Positions 1 to 4,401 of a DNA stretch of 5,218 bases are shown here, one piece after another; positions within the stretch are counted from its first letter, which is position 1, and the number at the start of each line of letters is the position of its first letter. The stretch covers positions 1 through 5,218 of the forward strand of contig JAIVHC010000283.1 in assembly GCA_020201305.1 (NCBI GenBank), in the 5' to 3' direction. A program made the position numbers and the translations under genes. Under the pieces are notes generated by a model that saw nothing but the letters and a program-made list of their open reading frames with translations, made no database searches and had not been told where the DNA came from. Source of the DNA: Geobacteraceae bacterium. Lineage in GTDB: Bacteria; Desulfobacterota; Desulfuromonadia; Desulfuromonadales; Desulfuromonadaceae.

Positions 1-12
1 ATCTTATGATTT

Positions 13-46
13 TTTGCGAAAGCATCAACTTTGATGGCGTTGCAAA
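13..46. repeat. Imperfect palindrome / hairpin in upstream intergenic region
   Basis: The outer arms TTTGC (13-17) and GCAAA (42-46) are complementary, and the inner arms CATCAA (23-28) and TTGATG (31-36) are complementary, separated by a small mismatched internal loop. The segment can therefore fold as one stem on either strand. It has no downstream T-run on the plus strand, so it is not a typical terminator. Bases 17-32 recur with one mismatch at 132-147, which suggests a dispersed intergenic repeat rather than a chance hairpin. Function unknown. Confidence 0.5.
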
Positions 47-118
47 GACTCACCAACTGCCGTGTTGCTGTAATTATCTCGCACCTTGCATTTGGGGCTT
101 TTTGTTTAGCCATCTGAT

Positions 119-143
119 TTGGTGTTTTCTACGAAAGCACCAA
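119..143. repeat. Perfect 11-bp hairpin upstream of the transglycosylase gene
   Basis: Bases 119-129 pair with 133-143 (10 Watson-Crick pairs plus one T-G wobble) around the triloop TAC. The right arm and the bases after it (132-147, CGAAAGCACCAACTTT) repeat 17-32 with a single difference. The hairpin ends 57 bases before the start codon at 201 and lacks a T-run. It could be a repeat-element end, a leader structure, or a processing site for an upstream transcript. I cannot tell which. Confidence 0.5.
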
Positions 144-186
144 CTTTGGCACCAAGTGGATGAAGTGATTACACCATCCCTGTGAT

Positions 187-191
187 AAGGA
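187..191 (+). promoter_or_regulatory. Ribosome binding site of the transglycosylase gene
   Basis: AAGGA lies 9 bases before the ATG at 201. It supports that start together with the signal peptide that begins immediately there. I see no convincing -35/-10 pair in 1-186, so the promoter of this gene is not placed. Confidence 0.6.
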
Positions 192-200
192 TATCCCTAT

Positions 201-1202
201 ATGCGGAACAGAAAATTGCATCTACTGGTTGTGTACGTCTGCATCAGCTTTATCGGCCTTTTTTCTGCGACGTTCGCCTCCGCCGAAACTGGCTCAAGCG
301 AGAGATTCAACCGCTGGCTCGAAGAGCTGCGCCTGGAAGCTCTGGATAAGGGAATTTCACAAACCACCCTGGATGCGGCCCTGAGCAAGGTCGAAACCCC
401 GACCGAACGCATAATCGAACTCGACCGTAATCAACCGGAGCAGAAACTCACCCTCGCCACCTATCTGGAGCAGCGCCTTACTCCGCAACGGATTGCCAGA
501 GGCAAAGAGATGCTGCAGGAACACTCCGCGCTGTTGGAGCAGATCAAGAATCAATTCGGGGTGCCGCCGCGTTTTATTGTGGCACTGTGGGGGCTGGAAA
601 CCAGTTACGGCGGGTATACGGGTGGTTTTTCGGTGATTCAGGCTCTGGCAACCCTGGCATATGATGAACGCCGCAGCGCCTATTTCCGCAGCGAACTCCT
701 TCAGGCGCTGGAGATTATTGACGCCGGGCATATCCAGGCAGACAAGATGCAGGGTTCCTGGGCTGGAGCTATGGGGCAATGTCAGTTCATGCCCTCCTCC
801 TTCCGCAAGCATGCCATGGATGGCGATGGTGACGGTGTGATCGATATCTGGAACTCCATCCCCGATGTCCTCACCTCAGCAGCCAACTATCTGCATGAAG
901 CAGGATGGGAAACGGGCTACACCTGGGGACGCAAAGTCCAGGTGCCTGAAAAGCTGGATCAAACCCTATTGGGGCTGAATACCCGCATACCGCTGCAGAA
1001 GTGGGCGGACCTCGGGGTAAAACGAGCTAATGGAAACCCTTTGCCCGTTGCAGAAATTGACGCCTCCCTGATCCGCCCGGATGGTGATACAGGGGATGCG
1101 TGGCTGGTGTATCATAATTTCAGGATAATTCTGAAGTGGAACCGCTCCAACGCATTCGGGGTTACGGTCGGCTCTCTGGCCGATGCGATTCGGGATTGGT
1201 AA
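201..1202 (+). CDS. Secreted lytic murein transglycosylase, MltB/SltB family (GH103)
   Basis: Complete 333-residue protein predicted to cleave the MurNAc-GlcNAc bond of peptidoglycan non-hydrolytically in the periplasm, leaving 1,6-anhydro-MurNAc ends. Residues 1-28 form a signal peptide: basic MRNRK, a hydrophobic core, then ASA before E29. There is no lipobox cysteine at the cleavage site, so it should be a soluble periplasmic enzyme rather than a lipoprotein like E. coli MltB. The catalytic glutamate is E133 in GLETSYG, equivalent to MltB E162. The family signature GSWAGAMGQCQFMPSSF spans 185-201 and is followed by DGDGDG (207-212), matching the EF-hand-like calcium site of Slt35. The C-terminal YHNFRIILKWNRS block (304-316) is also typical. 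Length and domain order look intact. It is monocistronic as far as seen: the next gene has its own promoter after a 410-base gap. The family call is firm; the exact paralogue name is not. Confidence 0.93.
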   Translation: MRNRKLHLLVVYVCISFIGLFSATFASAETGSSERFNRWLEELRLEALDKGISQTTLDAALSKVETPTERIIELDRNQPEQKLTLATYLEQRLTPQRIARGKEMLQEHSALLEQIKNQFGVPPRFIVALWGLETSYGGYTGGFSVIQALATLAYDERRSAYFRSELLQALEIIDAGHIQADKMQGSWAGAMGQCQFMPSSFRKHAMDGDGDGVIDIWNSIPDVLTSAANYLHEAGWETGYTWGRKVQVPEKLDQTLLGLNTRIPLQKWADLGVKRANGNPLPVAEIDASLIRPDGDTGDAWLVYHNFRIILKWNRSNAFGVTVGSLADAIRDW

Positions 1203-1231
1203 CTATTCACCATAATTTAAAATAGCATCAA

Positions 1232-1342
1232 GTGGTAGAGCCATGGTCCCCGGTGGAAGGGTGTCTGGCTCACGGATAGAGCCAGTCAAGCCTCAGGAAG
1301 AGTTTATGCGTCCCTGGAACCGGGGATCATGGCTCTTTCCAC
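1232..1342. other. Large rod-like inverted-repeat structure, candidate structured RNA or repeat element
   Basis: Bases 1237-1254 pair with 1319-1336 over 18 positions (17 Watson-Crick, one G-U). Outside that, GTGG (1232-1235) pairs with CCAC (1339-1342). Inside it, AGGG (1258-1261) pairs with CCCT (1312-1315) across a symmetric GGA/GGA internal loop. A nested perfect 7-bp hairpin, CTGGCTC/GAGCCAG (1265-1271 with 1279-1285), sits near the tip. A competing pairing, GGTGGAA (1252-1258) with TTCCACC (1337-1343), would disrupt the rod. No ORF covers it, no T-run follows it, and I do not recognise a known riboswitch, 6S or SRP pattern. It lies 30 bases after the transglycosylase stop and about 80 bases before the helicase promoter. 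Strand is undetermined. Confidence 0.6.
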
Positions 1343-1422
1343 CCCTGTAGTGAATAATTACGGTGATTGATTGTATAAATTGTGGTGAACAGTTACTCGG
1401 ACAAAACACAAAATTAATTAGT

Positions 1423-1451
1423 TTGACTATTTTGCGTTACAATGCTACTAT
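1423..1451 (+). promoter_or_regulatory. Strong sigma70 promoter with extended -10, driving the helicase gene
   Basis: TTGACT (1423-1428) and TACTAT (1446-1451) are separated by exactly 17 bases. TG at 1443-1444 supplies an extended -10. The upstream stretch (1404-1422) is AT-rich, as an UP element would be. Transcription should start near 1458, giving a leader of about 155 bases before the ATG at 1613. Read from sequence only; no competing downstream promoter of similar quality is seen. Confidence 0.75.
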
Positions 1452-1457
1452 CATCTC

Positions 1458-1612
1458 TTCCTTGGTGCCCATCGGTCGGCACCGTCCGTGTTTTTGGTAG
1501 ATTTCCTCAAGATATCCCCCCTGACACAAATCAATAAGATTCCCAACCTGACAGACCGTTGCGGTGCGCCATGCACCGGATGGGCGGAATCAAATCTGGA
1601 GTATATAGTTAC
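1458..1612 (+). promoter_or_regulatory. Long 5' leader of the helicase mRNA with hairpins
   Basis: The leader contains GGTGCC/GGCACC (1464-1469 with 1478-1483, 8-base loop) and CGGTGC/GCACCG (1562-1567 with 1573-1578, 5-base loop). A mutually exclusive small stem, CGG-T-CG/CG-T-CCG (1473-1478 with 1483-1488), is followed at once by TGTTTTT and could act as a weak attenuator. Cold-inducible DEAD-box helicase genes elsewhere often have long regulatory leaders, so control at the RNA level is plausible here. That is inference; no known riboswitch class is recognised. The likely ribosome binding site is GGAG at 1598-1601, 11 bases before the start codon. Confidence 0.4.
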
Positions 1613-2212
1613 ATGACATTTGATACCCTCGGCCTACAGGCCGAACTGTTGCGTGCTGTTGTCGAAACCGGCTACAGCACCCCCACCCCTGTTCAACAAA
1701 AAGCTATCCCCGCAGTACTTGACGGCGGCGACATCCTCGCCGGAGCCCAGACCGGAACCGGCAAAACTGCTGCTTTCACCCTGCCAATGTTACAGCGCCT
1801 CAACGCTAGCACAAAACCCGGAGGCAAGCGCCCAGTGCGTGGTCTTATCCTCACTCCGACGCGTGAGCTCGCAGCCCAGATCGGCGAAAGTGTCACCACT
1901 TATGGGCGTTATATGCCGCTTAGTTCGAGTGTGATCTTTGGCGGGGTAAACATCCGCCCCCAGATCAACACCCTGCGCAAAGGGGTGGATATTGTCGTAG
2001 CCACACCGGGACGCCTGCTCGATCACGTGAGCCAGAAGACCCTGGATCTGTCTCAGGTCGAGATCGTGGTACTCGATGAAGCTGACCGCATGCTGGATAT
2101 GGGATTTATCCACGATATCCGCAAGATTCTGGCCCTGCTACCCCAAAAACGCCAGAGTCTGCTTTTTTCCGCTACCTTCTCCAGTGAAATAAAGAGCATA
2201 AGCCTACCATGA
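1613..2212 (+). CDS. rhlE: RhlE N-terminal half: Q motif and RecA1 ATPase domain
   Basis: This 199-residue product carries the ATP-binding half of the helicase. Seen in order: Q-motif region (F3, and TPTPVQ at 23-28), motif I AQTGTGKT (45-52), motif Ia PTREL (82-86), GG (110-111), motif Ib TPGR (131-134), motif II DEAD (155-158) and motif III SAT (186-188). The last residues ISLP before the TGA are out-of-frame sequence created by the lesion. The ATG at 1613 is preferred over a TTG 54 bases upstream because MTFDTLGL matches the RhlE N-terminus and GGAG lies upstream. Alone it lacks the RNA-gripping RecA2 domain and motif VI arginines, so helicase activity is not expected without the second half. 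Confidence 0.8.
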   Translation: MTFDTLGLQAELLRAVVETGYSTPTPVQQKAIPAVLDGGDILAGAQTGTGKTAAFTLPMLQRLNASTKPGGKRPVRGLILTPTRELAAQIGESVTTYGRYMPLSSSVIFGGVNIRPQINTLRKGVDIVVATPGRLLDHVSQKTLDLSQVEIVVLDEADRMLDMGFIHDIRKILALLPQKRQSLLFSATFSSEIKSISLP

Positions 2213-2910
2213 TTGAGGCAGAACAGCGCAACACCGCTGCACCACAGGTAAGCCAGACGGTGTACCCCATCGACAAAGGAAGAAAGCGTGAGCTGCTCTC
2301 CCACCTGATCGGATCGCACAACTGGCAGCAGGTTCTGGTTTTTGCACGCACCAAGCACGGCTCCAACCGTCTGGCGCAGCAACTGGAGAAAGACGGCATC
2401 CGCTCTACAGCAATCCACGGGAATAAAAGCCAGGGCGCACGTACCAAAGCCCTTGCCGATTTTAAATCGGGCAAAGCACGGGTACTCGTAGCCACAGATA
2501 TCGCCGCCCGCGGTCTCGACATTGAGCAACTGCCGTTTGTAGTAAACTACGATCTGCCCAACGTACCGGAAGACTATGTGCACCGCATCGGGCGTACTGG
2601 TCGTGCGGGACATACCGGACAGGCGATTTCCCTTGTAGGCGGCGATGAAACCCAACAGTTACGCGCTATCGAAAAGCTGTTGCAGAAAAAAATAACCACT
2701 GAGCACGAGCCCGGCTACGAACGCACCAGCAGCGATAGCAGCGCCACCCCGAAATCAGGAAACAATGGCAAAAACAGAAACCAGAACCGGGGCAAAAACA
2801 CACGCCAGAACGATAATAATTCCGGCGCACGCAAGCAGCAGAGTAGCCGCAATGGATTCAAGGGCAACCAGAGTTCAGGACGCAGCCAGAGCCGCCACGC
2901 GAGCGCCTAA
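2209..2910 (+). CDS. rhlE: RhlE C-terminal half: RecA2 domain and disordered basic tail
   Basis: This 233-residue reading frame begins at an ATG overlapping the upstream stop (ATGA). It carries motif IV (VLVFARTKHG, 42-51), the conserved AIHGNKSQGAR block (68-78), motif V ATDIAARGLD (95-104) and motif VI HRIGRTGRAG (125-134). From about residue 175 the tail is rich in N, Q, R, G, K and S, typical of the flexible RNA-binding extensions of RhlE proteins. No good ribosome binding site precedes 2209, so translation would need reinitiation after the upstream stop. The ATG is more likely an internal methionine of the ancestral protein (PTMIEAEQRN) than an evolved start. Confidence 0.75.
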   Translation: MIEAEQRNTAAPQVSQTVYPIDKGRKRELLSHLIGSHNWQQVLVFARTKHGSNRLAQQLEKDGIRSTAIHGNKSQGARTKALADFKSGKARVLVATDIAARGLDIEQLPFVVNYDLPNVPEDYVHRIGRTGRAGHTGQAISLVGGDETQQLRAIEKLLQKKITTEHEPGYERTSSDSSATPKSGNNGKNRNQNRGKNTRQNDNNSGARKQQSSRNGFKGNQSSGRSQSRHASA

Positions 2911-2948
2911 ACACGCTGCCACCACTCCGGCATAGCTTAAGCAATATA

Positions 2949-2996
2949 AAAAAGGCAGCACCGATTTCGTTTACACGAAGTTGGTGCTGCCTTTTT
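2949..2996. terminator. Bidirectional Rho-independent terminator
   Basis: A 21-bp stem pairs 2949-2969 with 2976-2996 around the loop TTTACA. It is all Watson-Crick except two G-T wobbles, and has an A5/T5 base. Reading plus it ends in TTTTT; reading minus it ends in a six-T run followed by ATATT. It sits 38 bases after the helicase stop and 44 bases after the peroxiredoxin stop on the other strand, so it can end both convergent transcripts. Confidence 0.92.
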
Positions 2997-3040
2997 GCTA
3001 GAGCGTACATGAGCACACCATGTCTTGCCCACATTTTATT

Positions 3041-3535
3041 CTAATTTTTGCCCTCATTCAAATTACGGCACTCCTCCAGCACTTCATCCACAGCAGGGAT
3101 ATCACTCATGGATGAGCCGATGTATTTCCAGCGCACTATTCCAGCGCTGTCGATCAGCACCTGCATGGGCATGCGCCCCAGGCGCAACAAGCGCTTCGGT
3201 TGCGCGTATAATTTAAGAATCTGCTCCTCCGGGTCCGGAATCCCTACGAAGGGCAATTCTGCAGCATCGAGCTCGGCCTTGCGCCAATATGTCACGAAGC
3301 TCTGAGTACTTTCAGGGCCGACGATAAGCACCTCAACGTTCAGATCTGCAAATTCATCCCCGTATTGACGCAACTGCGTCATGTGCCGGCGGCAGAAAGG
3401 TCATTTAAAGCCACGATTAAGCACCAGGAGGACGGTTTTAGCCTCACGGTAATGTGCTAGAGAAACGGTTTCCCCCTCAACATCGGTTAAGGAAAAGTCC
3501 GGGGCTGTTGTATCTATTTCCGGCGCTGTATTCAT
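3041..3535 (-). CDS. Selenocysteine-containing peroxiredoxin-like (AhpC/TSA-type) thiol oxidoreductase, UxxC
   Basis: A 164-residue protein if the TGA at 3403-3401 (codon 45) is read as selenocysteine. The N-terminal part reads PDFSLTDVEGETVSLAHYR, as in AhpC/TSA proteins. The active site follows as NRGFK-U45-PFC48-RRH, so the TGA replaces the first Cys of a CPFC motif. The conserved frame continues without a break: VLIVGP, YWRK, LPFVGIPDPE, LKLY, LGRMP, VLIDSAGIVR and GSSMSDIP. All are typical of the thioredoxin-fold peroxiredoxin-like family, and length is normal. The ATG at 3535 has GAGGAG seven bases upstream. The TGA-free portion alone (start at 3382, 113 residues) would lack the active site. 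Likely role: reduction of peroxides or disulfides in the cytoplasm (no signal peptide). It lies 42 bases after the CDF gene and is probably cotranscribed with it. Alternative: a nonsense mutation of a Cys/Trp codon. Placement and the downstream hairpin favour selenocysteine. Confidence 0.85.
3366..3381 (-). promoter_or_regulatory. Candidate bacterial SECIS hairpin
   Basis: On the minus strand UGACGC-AGUU-GCGUCA forms a perfect 6-bp stem with a tetraloop, inside the coding region and 19 bases after the UGA codon; the loop begins 25 bases after it. Known bacterial SECIS elements place a short stem with a G in the first two loop positions about 16-37 bases after the UGA. Here G is the second loop base and is followed by U, as in the SelB-binding GU of E. 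coli fdhF. The fit is by eye, without a SECIS search. Confidence 0.65.
3401..3403 (-). other. In-frame UGA codon, predicted selenocysteine (U45)
   Basis: The codon lies between Lys44 and Pro46 of the peroxiredoxin-like protein, at the N-terminal redox position of a UxxC motif. Conserved family sequence flanks it in the same frame on both sides. Recoding needs SelA, SelB, SelC and SelD, none of which is encoded in this window. Confidence 0.8.
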
Positions 3536-3542
3536 GGCGTTT

Positions 3543-3548
3543 CTCCTC
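3543..3548 (-). promoter_or_regulatory. Ribosome binding site fixing the selenoprotein start
   Basis: GAGGAG on the minus strand, seven bases before the ATG at 3535. It shows that translation is set up upstream of the UGA, so the gene does not begin at the methionine at 3382. An in-frame ATG at 3577, directly after the CDF stop, has no comparable site. Confidence 0.75.
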
Positions 3549-3577
3549 TGAGAGTGTTTTATTCTGCCCTGGCCCAT

Positions 3578-4369
3578 TCAGCAAGAGGTGTGTTTATCGA
3601 GCATACAGAGATTCTCCCCACTTATGCTCTCAATCTGAAATGTCGCATGATCGATGCCGAAATCGTGAAGCAGATCTTCCTGCAGTTTATGCAGAAAGGT
3701 GTTGTCGATATGCTCATCCCTGACTACCAGATGTACCGTCAGTGCCACCTCTGTAGTACTCAGAGGCCAGACATGCAGATCGTGTATTCTTTCCACCCGA
3801 TCCTGTGCGCGCAGAAATTCGTTGATGTCCGGCATATCAATTTTGTCTGGAACCGCATCCATGGCGTAGTTGAGCGAATCCTTCAACGAGACGGCAGCAT
3901 CGGCGGCCATATGTAAAAATGCGCCCTTGATATTGAGATCGTTGTGCTGACCCTTGACAAACAGCAGCGCCGTTACCGTGTTGATAACTACTCCGATAGC
4001 TGCAACAACCATCACCGTCATTCCCGCAACAGGGCGCGGATCAGTAAAGCGGCTGAAGGCCTCCCACGCAATACCACCCAGAGCAACAAGGAGGATCACG
4101 GCACTCACAAGAGACGCCATCACCGTTGCCTTACGCAAACCGTAGGTACGTTTGGAGGTTGTGCTCTTTGTTGCAAGGACGCTCGCACCCCACGCAAGCA
4201 CCAGACTGACCACGTCGCTGAGATTATGCCCCGCATCGGCAAGCAGTGCCATTGAATCTGCGATAGTACCGTACATCACTTCAATAATCACAAAAGTGAT
4301 GTTCAGGCCGATACCGATGGCAAAGGCTCTGTTGTAGTTATCTATTTGATGAGTATGATCATGGGCCAT
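3578..4369 (-). CDS. Cation diffusion facilitator (CzcD/ZitB-type) metal exporter with an internal TM5-TM6 deletion
   Basis: CDF proteins are inner-membrane antiporters that export Zn2+, Co2+, Cd2+ or similar ions in exchange for protons. The 263-residue product opens with a His-rich MAHDHTHQ. Hydrophobic segments lie at about 14-36 (TM1), 40-66 (TM2), 81-105 (TM3) and 114-138 (TM4), plus the start of TM5 at 148-162. Both transport-site HxxxD motifs are present: H48-D52 in TM2 and H153-D157 in TM5. After VSL (160-162) the sequence jumps straight to KDSLNYAMDAVP, which normally follows TM6. About 36 residues, the rest of TM5 and all of TM6, seem to be missing in frame. The cytosolic ferredoxin-like domain (about 165-250, with IHDLHVWPLS) is intact. 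The ATG at 4369 is preferred over a TTG at 4396: AGG lies 7 bases upstream and the His-rich start is typical. It begins 32 bases after valS. Probably non-functional or altered if the deletion is real; substrate not determinable. Confidence 0.85.
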   Translation of the reverse strand: MAHDHTHQIDNYNRAFAIGIGLNITFVIIEVMYGTIADSMALLADAGHNLSDVVSLVLAWGASVLATKSTTSKRTYGLRKATVMASLVSAVILLVALGGIAWEAFSRFTDPRPVAGMTVMVVAAIGVVINTVTALLFVKGQHNDLNIKGAFLHMAADAAVSLKDSLNYAMDAVPDKIDMPDINEFLRAQDRVERIHDLHVWPLSTTEVALTVHLVVRDEHIDNTFLHKLQEDLLHDFGIDHATFQIESISGENLCMLDKHTSC

Positions 4370-4401
4370 ATCAATGCCTGTGTTTTTATCAAACAATAAA
4401 G

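Larger units (their letters stand above)
1613..2910 (+). pseudogene. rhlE: RhlE-type DEAD-box ATP-dependent RNA helicase, interrupted by an apparent ~19-base deletion
   Basis: The two frames together make one RhlE-like helicase of about 430 residues, with all DEAD-box motifs present across the pair. The reading frame is lost near 2197. The first frame is good through SATFSSEIKS; the second resumes as H-K-P-T-M-I-E-A-E. In E. coli RhlE about six residues (roughly LAEKLL) lie between these points. Nineteen missing bases (one plus six codons) account for both the length gap and the frame change. As written the sequence yields a truncated RecA1 half that ends at TGA 2210-2212. It could be a true pseudogene, an assembly or sequencing deletion, or a gene expressed as two coupled halves through the ATGA overlap at 2209-2212. 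The strong promoter and otherwise clean motifs argue that any lesion is recent. Convergent with the peroxiredoxin gene across a shared terminator. Confidence 0.75.

Noticed and set aside
6..185. A 59-codon open frame on the plus strand (ATG at 6, TGA at 183-185), rich in Cys.
   Set aside because: It runs through both hairpin repeats, has no ribosome binding site within the few bases visible before it, and shows no recognisable domain. Most likely repeat-derived non-coding sequence.
1232..1342. Reading the large inverted repeat as a terminator for the transglycosylase gene or as a GEMM/cobalamin riboswitch or SRP RNA.
   Set aside because: No U-run follows either side, and the signature loops of those RNA classes are not present by eye.
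1438..1443. TACAAT as the -10 box for the helicase promoter.
   Set aside because: It is only 9 bases from TTGACT. TACTAT at 1446-1451 has the correct 17-base spacing and an extended TG.
2210..2212. Possibility that the TGA in the helicase is also selenocysteine or a programmed frameshift site.
   Set aside because: The downstream homologous frame is a different frame, about six conserved residues are missing, and no slippery heptamer or Cys/Sec position is involved. A deletion explains it better.
3382..3382. Methionine at 3382 as the start of a 113-residue peroxiredoxin-like protein.
   Set aside because: It lacks the active site and a ribosome binding site, while conserved sequence in the same frame extends 51 codons upstream to a well-placed start.
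3578..3580. The CDF stop is also TGA and lies in the same frame as the selenoprotein, so readthrough would fuse the two.
   Set aside because: The CDF protein ends at its usual length after the C-terminal domain, no hairpin at SECIS distance is evident after this TGA, and the selenoprotein has its own GAGGAG and ATG.
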